DNA of 64,000 nt from Guadua angustifolia (taxonomy: Eukaryota; Streptophyta; Magnoliopsida; Poales; Poaceae). Each line of letters opens with the position of its first letter. The first letter of the stretch is position 1. A model generated the notes under the pieces. The model saw only the letters and a list, made by a program, of their open reading frames with translations, was not told where the DNA came from and made no database searches. The position numbers were made by a program, and so were the translations under genes. Positions 44,631-55,918 of this stretch are shown piece by piece. The stretch is from NCBI GenBank assembly GCA_036346375.1, contig CM070520.1, forward strand, positions 16,193,791 through 16,257,790, written 5' to 3'.

Positions 44631-45120
44631 TCCTTATATTAAACCCAGATGGATTTCGGCCTCCTCATGGCATCCACGTCATTTTTTAGCCGGCGTGTTC
44701 GCTCGACGCGTGGCCATTGCCCACTTTAACCCGTCATTGATAGGCATTAAAAGTATTTTATCGCCGTCACTTCTCAATAACGTGCGCACGGCACGGCGAT
44801 ACGACTCCTCATGCTCACGCCTCAGGTCGCGCCTTCGAATTCCCCCTCACGGTCGCCCGCGTGACGCATGGCGACAGCCACGTGGTGTGCATTTTTTTGT
44901 GGAAATGCTCCCAAAATTTTCAGAAATTACATATAGGTGCATTTTTTATGAAAAGGCCCTCAAAATTCTAGAGTCTTTTTTCGTTGAAAAGACCCTCCAA
45001 AATTACATCAAGGTACGGTTTTTTTGGAAGCACTCAAACTTCTATATTCTCATTTTTTTAGTGCAATTCTTTTTTTTTTTTGCACAAGGGCCCTCAAAAA
45101 GTACATCTAGGTAATTTCCC
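44631..45120 (+). mobile_element. 5' part of a Helitron
   Basis: TCCTTATATTAAACCC is a Helitron-like start. The body contains CCCTCAAAATT and ACATCTAGGT blocks similar to the other Helitrons. A 3' hairpin plus CTAG end is not present before the copia remnant. Confidence 0.5.
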
Positions 45121-45189
45121 AAACTCGAAGATCGAGTACAGTTAAGAAATGTCGAACATTATCCGAGTCGGGTATATGCAACTAACTGC

Positions 45190-45618
45190 TCAGAGGTTGC
45201 TCAAAATCTTCGTAAAACGACCAAAACACTCGTCAAGACTCTCACCAGCGTGTTGTTCAAATTTCTTGTATTCACGCTTGTACTGATCTTGCCTCACTAT
45301 CTTGATTTGAGTAGTGCCCTCATGGTAAGCATCAAAGGTTACCCAAATCTGGTGAGTGAATCGAATGTGAGAAATCCTATTGTACTCACTGCGGCTAAGA
45401 CCCTGTATGAGGATGTTCCTTGCCTTAACGTTCGTCTCAACGTCAAGCATATTACAGGCCGTGATGTTTTCATCGGCAGGAATCTCATATGGAAGTTTTA
45501 TCTTCTACCATATCAGGAAGTCTTGAGCAGTGATGTACGACTCTATTTGGGACTTCCAAAAAGGAAAATCAACTTCAGAAAATATGAAAGGCTTGGTGGA
45601 ATATTTGTCCGTCGCCAT
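45190..45618 (-). pseudogene. Ty1/copia-type gag fragment
   Basis: On the minus strand ATG at 45618 gives MATDKYSTKPFIFSEVDFPF, WKSQIESYITAQDFLIW and a stop. It continues with NVKARNILIQGLSRSEYNRI, AYHEGTTQIKIVRQ and GESLDECFGRFTKILSNL, a UBN2-type capsid region. The start follows a primer-binding site (45657-45671) by about 40 bases, so the 5' end of an element is preserved. Nothing downstream of gag remains, and Helitron sequence starts just beyond. Confidence 0.85.
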
Positions 45619-45656
45619 GGTTCTCGAGACCGATCAAAATCTATGGAAGAGCAAAA

Positions 45657-45671
45657 CCGGTTCTGATACCA
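45657..45671 (-). other. Primer-binding site
   Basis: TGGTATCAGAACCGG on the minus strand, between the LTR and the gag start. Confidence 0.7.
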
Positions 45672-45689
45672 ATCGAAGGATAGAGATGG

Positions 45690-47394
45690 CGATCAGAGAG
45701 GAAGTGAATAAATCCCTAATAAAAGTTTTCCCCAACACAAAATAATCCAAACAAGCCCTTAAAGAAAATACGCAAAAGGAAGCAAATGAAATGAGCCAAC
45801 TATTCAGATGGGCAAGTATATCGCAAAAAAGACCTAAGAAGATCGAGACCGGTAGTACCGCACAATGAACGATAGCACCGGGCTCAAGAATAACAGTAAG
45901 AACATGGCTGAAAATAGCACGATTCAAAAGCAAATTTTGAGAAATCTTTTGATCGGTTGGACAAAAACTCACAAAACTTGGAAGATGTACTCCTAAAGAT
46001 ATGAGGAATTCATTCCAACCTTTCATCACAAGGATTTACGCCAAAATTCTGACCTTTTTACCCGTGAAGGAAGAACACACTAAATTTGAGCAAAAACTCA
46101 AGAACTTGATCTAAAACTTGCTCGTGAGGGTTTTGATGATCAAGATGATCTTAGACAGTCTCCCACATGTGACAGCTAGCAAGAACACAAGAATACAACC
46201 CCTCAAACAAGTTTTCAAGAATCATCAACTTAAGAACACAAAACCGATTCCTTGCAAGACGAAAGCATGAATTGCCAAAATGATTGGAATATGATCTAAA
46301 ATTTATCCATCAATCACCATCCACGGCACAAGAAGCAAAAGAATGTAGAAAAAGGGGAGGCAAATCCAAATTGCATGAATGTAAATTACAAGAAAGTAAG
46401 TGCAGAATTTAAGACATAATATAAATGCGTAAAGGAAATTAAGTATAACTGAAAATGATTTGCATTTCTGGAAAGGATGTTTACAAAGCCTCACAAACAA
46501 GTGGGCAAAATTCAAAAGAGCACAAAACCTCTAAAACCTTCAAGAGGAGAAGGCTACCCCTTCCCCTCTATTTATACTACTCTTGGGCTACCTACCACCC
46601 TTGGATGAGTCCCTTAACCCTAGAGCACTCGATCAAGGGCTATAATTGACCCACTCACACAGTCATGCAAGGGTTAACTAAAACCTACCAAACAAACCAG
46701 ATTTTCTTACATGCTTTTCAAAGCATACTAACTAGACTTGCTATCCTATCAACTAGACCGCGATCCAACGGCTCTCCTTGATCCACACAGTGTCTAGCAA
46801 GCATCTCATACGTTCCTTGTCTTCTTGGCTTGCACCGACTCTATCTCTGATCATCTTCAGGCGATCCTCGACCATCTGGACCTCCAGTGCACCTCGCCTA
46901 GTCCAGGTCATCCTCCACCTCACAATGACGTAGTACCGTCGTCCTACAACCATAAAAAAACAAGGAACACCCATCACAATGTCCAAAAACATATGCAATT
47001 AAACTCCTAAAATCACAATTTTTGGATCATTCATGCTTGTCAAGGCCGGTGCTATCGCCTCCAGGCCGATAGCACCGCCGACCCGATCATACCGCCCCCT
47101 AGCTGGTATGACCGCCCCCAAAACCCGCAAACACACCTCTCTAGAATTTTCACATCAATTTGGGCTTGGTGCTACCGCCGCGGTGAGCACCAGTCGCCAT
47201 GGCCGAGAGCACCGGCTTGTTCAATCCCTAAAAACACTCTCTCGGTTTTTCAACACGCTTAGGTCTGGGCTACCGCCGCCAGTAGCATTGGAAAAAGCAG
47301 ACAAAACTCAAATTGCTTCAAATTTCAATTTAAACTTCAAATCTCCGACAAACACAAACACTACTAGCTCAATCATCGTCAATAACTCATCACA
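45690..47394 (-). mobile_element. 5' LTR of the minus-strand copia element
   Basis: The minus strand has a TATA box (TATAAATA, 46576-46569) about 0.9 kb before the primer site, and a possible LTR start TGTGATGAGTTATTG at 47394. The U3 contains repeated GGTGCTACCGCC-type motifs (47040-47280). The end near the primer site is not exact, because a clear CA adjoining it is lacking. Confidence 0.55.
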
Positions 47395-47399
47395 CATAG

Positions 47400-47673
47400 G
47401 TAGACCTCTACATGGGCTTTCAAATGCTAAAAAATTCAGAAAATGAAAATTCAAATTAATATCATATTTCAAACTCATTTTTATAGTTTGCTCATTTTTA
47501 GAAAAAGAGTTTTAGTATTGCTACTTATACTTTTTTAAGATTAAATTACAAGAAAATGAAGAAAAGATATTGTTTTAAATCAAAATCTTGATTCCAATTA
47601 AAACTTTTATTCAATTTTATTTTTAAATTTTAAATTTTTATTTTTTCCATTTTTGAATTTTTGGGATATTACA
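47400..47673 (-). mobile_element. LTR start fragment related to 26843
   Basis: The minus strand begins TGTAATATCCCAAAAATTC at 47673, then AT-rich sequence as in the long LTR family at 1801 and 26843. It is truncated by or joined to the neighbouring LTR. Confidence 0.5.
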
Positions 47674-48398
47674 TCGCCCACGAAGAACTCTTCACTCTGC
47701 CTTGTCTGCACCTACGTCCTCGTGTGCTGCGTCTGCACCTACGATCTTGTGTGCTGCTCCTCGGACTACGTGTCACCTGTAGATTCTCCCCGACCTACAG
47801 TGTACGTCACACATGCATGCGCTGCGTCTCCGCACCTACGTTGCATCTCTTGTAACAAATAAAAACTAATCCAACACAGTACCATCATCTTCCACAAATA
47901 AAATAAATTATTCCATCATACTGTTGATCATAAATATTATTCATTACAAATATATAATATTGTTGTCAAATTAATCATCACACATATATATTACAAATAA
48001 CAAACAGAATAACAACATGCATACGAATTATCAGCCTTCTCATCGCAATATTTTGATTTCACAATGATGAAAAAGAAGAGCAATATGTAGATAGATATAC
48101 ACACATGAAGTTTGATTTTCGACGAAAGGAAGTTCCGTTTTGGTCCTTCAACTTACGGTTACGCTTCGTTTTATGACCTAAATGTTCTAAAATGCGGCAC
48201 TCTTTGTGCTGGGTCCACATGGATGACTTCTTTGGCACATTGAACGTGAGAAGACATGAACCGTAGTCCATGTCTCTGATGGCACTGTTTTGAGATCTTG
48301 AACGTGCATTAATTACGACATGCTTTTTTCTGGCATAATTTGAATGGATTGCTTTCCGGCGAAGGCTGTGTTGGATGAGGATGGCTATGGATCATTGT
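47674..48398. other. No recognised gene
   Basis: Contains short CTGCACCTACG repeats near 47706-47850 and AT-rich sequence after that. Confidence 0.4.
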
Positions 48399-48411
48399 GA
48401 TGCAACAACAA

Positions 48412-48619
48412 TTTTTTTTTTTTAAAAAAATGGCTAAAACACTGGCATGCATTATAAAGAAAGAAACAATAGACGAGTTACATACGCATAAACGCACCTC
48501 ACACGCACGCCCACACAGCACTCACCTCTTTCATGCGCACCCGCGCCGAGCTGGACTCAAACGCAGATGGACGGATTGTGCACCGCTCGGTCACGCCAAC
48601 GGGCCGAAGCCCCGGTCGC
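48412..48619 (-). mobile_element. tRNA-derived SINE with 13-bp target duplication
   Basis: GATGCAACAACAA occurs at 48399-48411 and 48620-48632. On the minus strand the element starts with a GC-rich tRNA-like head (A-box-like TGGCGTGACCGAGCGG, B-box-like GTTTGAGTCC) and ends in an A-rich tail, seen as T-run then A-run at 48412-48428. Length and layout fit plant SINEs, which depend on LINE proteins. Confidence 0.85.
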
Positions 48620-48787
48620 GATGCAACAACAAATTAAGACAACTATTTTGGCAGAATTAACACACAGAGCACTGTGGACCTGTAATTTGTCTGTCACAGA
48701 TTGTCGTTTTAAGATCATGGATTAATATATGGTTTATAGATCAACATCAGCAGGAAGACTAAGACAATCTCACTTGGTTTCTTCAAG

Positions 48788-48789
<2 letters not shown>

Positions 48790-48872
<83 letters not shown>
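48790..48872. repeat. (AT)n(AC)n microsatellite
   Basis: About 30 AT dinucleotides followed by about 11 AC. It creates the Tyr/Ile-repeat reading frame on the minus strand, which is not a gene. Confidence 0.95.
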
Positions 48873-49115
48873 TAGATTGTCTAGTACACTTGATCCAACC
48901 ATTTGTATAGAAAAACATTTGCATGGTTGCATCCACGTAGATATGCTTCAAAGTGCAATCCCACAATTTTGAGTAGGACCTGACTGAGGGTGCTGAGCAA
49001 AAAGATGAAGGAACACAGAGTGGTTTGGGAAATCCCTGCTTATTAGTCAATGGGGAAGGAAGCACAGTCTCCTTAATCAATTTTAAATTCCAATCATTGT
49101 AGTCCGACACTCTAT

Positions 49116-49572
49116 CACTACCTGGGAAATGGCCTTTAGTCCCGGTTAGCAACGGGTTTTAGTCCCGGTTGCCAAACCGGGACAGCCCATCCGGGACTAA
49201 AGGTCTATGACCTTTAGTCCCGGTTCGCTCAACCGGGACTAAAGCCCTCCCACGGTGTCTAAAAAATATGGCGAACCCAAGACTTGAACCTGGAACCTCG
49301 TGATTCTAGCCTCACCCTTCTAACCAACCCACCCACCATCGCGTACTGATATACATGGAATATGCATTCCTTTTGAACTTTCTCAACGAGATCAAGACGG
49401 TTCAGAACATCTAACCGCATCGATGTTCACATCGCATCGTTCGTGTTACGAATCGGCATCGAAAGCCCACGACAATCTCAGTAGTCAATGAACTGCATCA
49501 AGCCCTCATCAAGATCGGTTCAAATTCAATCGGACTGATGGACCGGTATGGAAGGTCTGATCTGTAGTAGTG
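49116..49572. mobile_element. CACTA-type MITE with TAT target duplication
   Basis: Starts CACTACCTGGGAAAT and ends CTGTAGTAGTG, with TAT on both sides. The left subterminal part has four TTTAGTCCCGGTT / AACCGGGACTAAA copies able to form hairpins. Inside, 49275-49345 read on the minus strand resembles a tRNA, with B-box-like GGTTCAAGTCT. Confidence 0.9.
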
Positions 49573-49587
49573 TATGCTCACATCTAA

Positions 49588-49816
49588 GGGTGTGTTTGGC
49601 AGGGATTCAGTTTCTCCAGATTCGTAAATCTGGTGAAGCTGAAAATTCTAGCTTCTCCAGATTTATGAAGTCAAGCTGTGAGTACATTAAGAGTGTTTAG
49701 ATATATCTTCTTGTTTACATTTTAGACCAAAAATATAAACTTAATTCACTTTATTTTACCCTACAAGTTTTAGATTTCAGGAGAAGCTGGAATCTGAAAC
49801 TCTACCAAACAGGCCC
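49588..49816. mobile_element. Tourist-like MITE, second copy of the family at 14158
   Basis: 229 bp, ends GGGTGTGTTTGGCAGG and, inverted, GGGCCTGTTTGGTAGAG, TAA on both sides (49585-49587, 49817-49819). Confidence 0.92.
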
Positions 49817-49912
49817 TAATACTCAAATAGCTCCCTCCAAGGCTCCAACAAAATCGACCTATGCCCAAAGATAGAAGGGCCCTTCTTCCTCCAGGAACTA
49901 GGAAGCAGCCCT

Positions 49913-49919
49913 TATAAAT
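49913..49919 (+). promoter_or_regulatory. TATA box of membrane protein gene copy 2
   Basis: TATAAAT lies about 140 bases before a start codon that directly abuts a consensus splice donor (50056-50064). The stretch between is a C/A-rich leader of the kind usual for plant 5' UTRs. Confidence 0.55.
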
Positions 49920-50055
49920 TTCACGCACTCTAGCGTATGTGTGCCTCTACATTTCTCTCAACTCAGAGCTCAGACTCCCCGTCTTCTTCTAATACACAAC
50001 CCAAAGAAAAAAGTTCAAAGAAGGTCGGAGCACACATTTTCCCCCCACACTTTTC

Positions 50056-51801
50056 ATGGTAAGTTCTTGCCACTCTTCGTTTCTTATGTACATCCGTGCA
50101 ACATGAATCTTTCTTCCTCTTCTTCTTCACTATATTGAATTGCTTGCTTTCCACTGGAGTGGTTATGTGGTTTTGAGATGGTTTTGGTATATTTCTTCCC
50201 TTGTGTTGAATGGTTAATGGGTAACTTGAGTAAGGGAGGAGTTGAGGAGGTTTACTTGGGAAGAAGGCACATTATCGGAAGTTTTTAAGAAGTATTTAGA
50301 ACAGTTCTGCGAACTTTAAGAAGTTGCTATGTAATTGCAAAAAGAAGAGGAAAACTTTTTTTTTTGGCTCATTTTCCACTCTATCATGGTGCTTATGACT
50401 ATCATATTGATCTGAACTCACCTGCTCAGACCAGCTACCTACTAACTTCGTCCTCCCATCCTTGTAGTCCCCGAGTTGTCGCCTTCTATCGCCGGCGATG
50501 TCGGTCCGGCAAGGGAGGCTGCCACTTACCACCTCCGATGTATCTCGCCGTCCCGGCGACACGGAGGTTTAGCCTGATGTTTCCACGATTTCTGAAATTA
50601 ATTATTGCTTCGCCTTCCGCCGGGCATGGATCCGCACACCTACTGATGACTGACACAGTGACACTGTCACGCACGTGCGTGTATGTAGCTTCCAGCCAGG
50701 CGCGGCGCCGGCGGCGGTGACGACGACGGCGGCCCGAGCGTCCACAAGCGGATGAAGCGGTTTGCGGTGTACTCGAAGCACGCCATCCTGTACGAGTTCC
50801 CGCTCGCTACGGCGATGCTCGCCCACCGGACGGACACCTTCGCCGGCAACGCGTGGGCCAAGGGTTGCATCATGCTCCTCTTAGTCGCCCTCTCCCTGGA
50901 CGGCCTGGCGGCGATTTGCCCATGCACCGTCAGTGCGCACGGCGTCCCGGTCTACGCCTCCTCGGTGCTCCTCATGCTCATACCCTACTTCCTGCTCCTG
51001 TCGCTCAACAAGGTCTACGCCTTCCTCGCCTTTGCGCTCGTGCCGCTCCTCTTGCTCGTCGTCTTGCTGTTCCTCAAGGAGCTCCGCGGCCTCCGCCCCG
51101 GTGCTGAAGCTGGCGAAGAGTTCCCGCGACTGCGCGACGTCGAAAGCGGGGAGATGTTGATGAGCTACGATGACTACGACGGCAAGCTCAAAAAACTGTT
51201 CGATGAGTCGGCCGCCGTCAGCACCATCGCCGGCGCGGGGCTGTTGGCCGCCTTTTTCAGCTACTCCAACAACTCCTCCCCGGCTCACGACGTCAGCGTC
51301 TCCGAGAGCCTGCTGTTCCTGACCATCATCGCCTGTCGGTTCGTCATGCTGGTCACCACTGCCCGCCCGATGTTCGGCCAGCCATCCTCACCGCCGAGGT
51401 TCGCCGGCTTCCTCGGGCACCTGTCGGGGAGACTTCCGGTACTGCTCTCTCTCACCGCTTTCGCCAGTGCCGCCAATTTCGTCGGGGGCCTCGCCCTGCT
51501 CGGATTCTCGCTCGACTTCCTCGAGCTGGCCTTCTTCAGATCTAGGTTTTACAGCGAGGAGGAGGTCGAGGCCGACCGCGCTGGTGAGCAGGGCCCCGAC
51601 GGCGACTTGCAGGCGCGGCTAGACAGTCAGCGGCAGCTGCAGCTGTGCGTCATGTACGTTATCTTCATGGCCCTGATGGCGCTCTACTTGGAGCTCGCCG
51701 GGAAGAAGGACCTCGGGGTGCTCGACAAGGCCAGGGTGCTGCTCTACTTCTCGGCCTTCTGCTGCTGCAAGCTCGACGGTGAGGGAAGCTGCCGCTGCTG
51801 A
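50056..51801 (+). pseudogene. Multi-pass membrane protein, copy 2, truncated by a frameshift
   Basis: Proposed exons: 50056-50058 (ATG only, preceded by a leader), 50468-50566 and 50689-51801. Intron 1 has a strong donor (ATG/GTAAGT), a branch-site-like CTACTAAC and acceptor CTTGTAG. Intron 2 matches copy 1. All joins are phase 0 and give about 404 residues. The body is close to copy 1, with a five-residue insertion (ATAML) near its start. At 51781-51787 one G is missing from GAGGGGAAG, so the frame ends at TGA 51801 with SCRC and loses the last 44 residues, including the final hydrophobic segment. The ancestral stop region is also altered by a 4-base loss. It may still make a shortened membrane protein. 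Function is unknown. Confidence 0.7.
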
Positions 51802-54588
51802 CGGCGGTGGACGCGCCGAGAGACCGTTTCTGGTGGTTGGGGCTCGCGCGCTCCGCCGTCATGGGACTCGCCGCGATCGACGGGCTCAGCCGTATTGCCA
51901 TGATGTTCCTTATCAATAAGGCTTCGTCCGGAGAGGATCACCACAACTAGTCATTACGTCGAACTTTTTATTATAGGTTTGTTATTCCATAAGCAGATCT
52001 ATATACGTAGTATAAATACTACTTTTAAGGTTGAGATGAATAATGTAAGAGAAAATTGTCCTAAAACTTTTGTACTTCTCCGTGTTCGTGCTTGAATGTG
52101 TTTGTGCATCGCACGGACTACATATGCATGGTTTGCTTCTCACACATGGCTACTTTTGAAAGTTTACATGGCTACTTTCGAAAATTTAGTTCCGAATTTT
52201 GATATATTTTGGTTCTTCCAACTTCAACTGTTCTCCTCCTCGTCAAGCATTTCGTTGTTGGTCAATGCTCATGCAATTTATGGAATGCCGTTGAGTTATT
52301 TCCAGCGAAAACTAGTTCTTATGTCGAACTGTTAGTTACATTGAGTCATCATGTATATCTCTATTCTAAAATAATGGAAGCTCATGTTTCCAAACTTGTA
52401 ACCCCACCAGTATGCCAATCAAGAATCCTTTCGTTGCATATTTTGTGTCATTGTATGCTGTTTGGTTTCACACAAACCAAAGCTACATACGTTGTCATAC
52501 TAAGGCACACGAACTCGATCGTGCCTTGTGATCTCCTATTTGAGCCCTATATGAGTTGTCATACATGAGTTGCATATGTTGCTGGAAATCGGATTCCAAC
52601 TTGTGCTATCTTTACATCTTTAGCTTGATGTGTCCAGCACCATAGACGTAGATGCATTATATTCCAATTCTTTTCTTACATTAGTGTGGAATTAATTTTG
52701 TCCGGTATTTTTCCTTCTCATGTGAATTTTATCTTTTTATTTTTCTTAATTAATATGGAAATTTCTAGCTTTTTCCTTTTAGATTAATGGAGCATGCATG
52801 GATGCATTAAGACAACTTCTAATCATGGGAGAATAATCGTAAAGACGAATAGTTTATCCTATAATGCCTACAATATATTAGCAAAGGATGCGGTGCAGTT
52901 AATTGGGAGCAAAATGTGTTGTACCCATGGATGTTTCCGATGCTTTAAAAAGACGAGAAAATTATCATCACAAATAGGTACAGATTGGAAATACGTACAA
53001 TTCAATGTGAGAATGGCGTAAGGTCCTGACCACACGTTAATTAATGATATATTAGATGGTATTTTCTAGCTAAATGATCTTCGCGATGGTGCCGAGCTAT
53101 ATACATTGCCTTAAAAAGATTGTTAGGTATCTACGTGGGAAAATTTTCTCACAGATAGAAAATCACATAAATAAATCCCTTCTGCACACATCTATGGAAC
53201 CCATTCTCTGTAGTTTTGAAAGCAACTTGCTCAGTCATACCTATCAACGATTTCAACAAATAATCTGATGTTACTCGTTCGATTAAATAACGCGAAATAG
53301 ACCTAATAACAAATCTGATACTCGGAGTTAAAATTGCATAGGAGGGGATCGATTTACCTAATGCACAACATCCTACAGAAAAGCAAAAATTCGAGCATGT
53401 TCTGTACAAATAGAAATTACCATGTATGCTTTACCTATATAGCACACATAGGTAATAACGGATCCTACAAAAATTGCTGCAACTATGTACTAGAAGGATA
53501 AATAGATCTATAAAAAAAATACATTCTCCATGTTCTAAATAGATCTAATATTCTAAAACTAAGCGCTATAGTACACCTAACTACTACGAGAAAGTGCAAC
53601 AAACTATACTCTGGAATTTTATATCTACAACCACACTATTTACACATGTACCCATTATCCAATAGAAATACAAACCTAATCATTTTATTTGGTAGCCTAT
53701 CGTGGTTTCAAAATAAATCTACAAACAAAAAACACACATCTAAGATAGGGAGATCCACTCCTTGCTCTGTGCTTTGCTCTTTTTTCTCATCTTCTCCTAC
53801 TCCTCAACCCCCTCCTCTTCTTTTTTCTCGAATAGATTTAAGTTTCGGTCGGTTTTTTGCTGGTTTATCTGAGGGTACCTCTATCTCTATTTCAAATGAC
53901 AATTCGTTGTCTCTGTCGGCAAATGAATGGCAGTAGATGCCGTAGTGAACGATGTGGCACTATTCCATCTATTATTTGACGACACTCTCTGTCTACATTT
54001 CAGATGAAGATCTAGATGATGTTGCGATTTCAAATAGCGACAGACCTATTGTCTCCTTTTGAAATGCCAACCGAGCTATATTTATGTAATTTTTTATTTG
54101 AACATTTATTTATGTAATATTAATCAAATTTATATTATTAATAAAAAAATTAATAGAGAGCTGGCAGTTAGCTGCTTTGGGGCAAGAATTCTTGATGTGG
54201 AATTGTGGATACATGAGCCTGTTGCATGTTGCTGGTAGTCAAAGCTTTCTTGTTCCATCTCTGTATCCATCTTTCCATTCACGTACGCGCGTATTTTGCC
54301 TGGCCCGCGAGGTCGATTTGCCTCCGAGACCGGACGTGCGACAATTTTATTATTTAATCTCTTTTCGATTTTTTAGAATTTCTCACGTAACTTATTTCCA
54401 AATTTAACTTACTTGGCATAGCAAGATAGAGTAAGGAAGCTTTGAGCCCAAAAAAAAAGAAGGTATTTTTAGCCAGACAACATATCGTCACGCCACTAGA
54501 GACAGAGTGACAAGATTTGAACTCTGTCTACTACACCCATCTTTCCCATTCATGTGCGCGCCTAGGTTTGCCTGGCCCGCGACGTCGA
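51802..54588. repeat. Flank of copy 2 homologous to 10614-13115
   Basis: 51802-52470 and 53150-54588 align with the flank of copy 1. The interval 52470-53150 does not. No gene is recognised. Confidence 0.75.
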
Positions 54589-54708
54589 GCTGCTGCTGCC
54601 TGCTGCAACCAACGCTACTTGGCTTCCGTACCGTTTGACTCTTTTCAATTATACAGAAGGCCACTTGCATGGCCGCGGTTAGGGAACTGTTTCCGGTGGG
54701 GTAATGGC

Positions 54709-55492
54709 CAGAGGCGGAGACAGGGGGGCAGGGCCTGGCCCCTAATGAAAATAAATTTTAATAATGAGTAATTAGTAATTAGCTAGCATTAGTAAATAGT
54801 AAATACTAAACAGTAAATAAAGGTCTAGCATTAGTAAATACTAAACAGTAAATAAGTTCAACGAGCTCAATTAAAGAGTCAATTACCATACTTTCAACTT
54901 GATGTATGCAACCATCCAGAGCTGCAATACTTGGCTACTCTTGCTGACTTGACAAATGGTCTATATAAAACAGGTAAAGCTTTCATTTTTCTCAACTTGA
55001 TGTATGCAATGATTGATATCTCTTGCTAATTTAACAAATAGACTATATAAAACAGGTAAATCTTCTCATTATTCAATGATTGATAGATTGTTATGATTGT
55101 TCATAACTCTTCCGGTGTCAACAGTAACCACAGAATGAGCATTTTCAGCTACAAAACTTGTCAAGATCCGCATTCGAAATAACATAGGAGATGACTTTCT
55201 TCAACATTGCATGATAGTTTATATTGAAAAAGAACTAGCAGCAAAAATTAGTTTAGATGAACTTATTGATTTATATGATCTTCTAGGTACTCGTAGAACT
55301 AAATTTAAGTTAATAGAGATGTAAGTTTCTTATTCTAAAAAATTTATCATATTTTACTTATATGGACATGTGGTTATGCTATATTTAAATTTAAATGCAT
55401 CGATATTGCAATGATATTTTTTTATGGGCGCTATGATCATTTTTTATTGATCGACATGGCCCCCTTAACCCGAAATTCTGGCTCCGCCCCTG
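54709..55492 (+). mobile_element. hAT deletion derivative with 8-bp target duplication
   Basis: Ends CAGAGGCGGAGACAGG and, inverted, CAGGGGCGGAGCCAGAA. GTAATGGC flanks both sides (54701-54708, 55493-55500). Near 55095-55325 the + strand keeps the C-terminal hAT dimerisation region in one frame with one stop: TLPVSTVTTE, then AFSATKLVKIRIRNNIGDDF and DELIDLYDLLGTRRTKFKL. The catalytic part is deleted. It resembles the zinc-finger MYM-like hAT group. Confidence 0.9.
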
Positions 55493-55500
55493 GTAATGGC

Positions 55501-55824
55501 CATGCTCCGATCCGTTCGGACAGGCACCCATGTGCCGTGCACTGGAGACTGGACGGTCGATGTGATGTGAGCGCGGCCCGTCTACATCAATTTGGTGTTC
55601 TGTTCTGCATTCATACAAGAAAACCCAATAACTTGTTAATTAAAGACCAGCCAACATCAGCTAGAAAAACAGAAGAAAAAAAAATGTCTGCTAAAATTGA
55701 GTACTACAAGAAATGATTAAATGACCTATAGATAGGTGGATAGGTAGATAGACTGATTAAATGACACGTTCCATACCCTAACTGCTTTTACCAGGCACAC
55801 CCAACCATCTGTTCCGATTGCTGC
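55501..55824. other. No recognised feature
   Basis: Contains an isolated ACTACAAGAAATG near 55703 that resembles a CACTA terminus, without a partner. Confidence 0.4.
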
Positions 55825-55918
55825 CCTCACTAGCTCAAAACCGACGCTTCCTTCCACGCAAAATGGGTTCTGGTTCGAGGTCTTTTCGCCAACTGCAGAG
55901 CTACCTGGTCATGCCCAG
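55825..55918 (+). pseudogene. LINE endonuclease end and linker, short remnant
   Basis: The frame gives CCPH, stop, LKTDASFHAKWV, and a second frame gives WFEVF. This matches the end of a LINE endonuclease and the following linker, and aligns with 19305-19345 plus 19907-19970 in the first copy, without the 560-bp insertion found there. Confidence 0.65.

Noticed and set aside
48715..49152. 145-residue frame with a long Tyr-Ile repeat
   Set aside because: Generated by the (AT)n(AC)n microsatellite.
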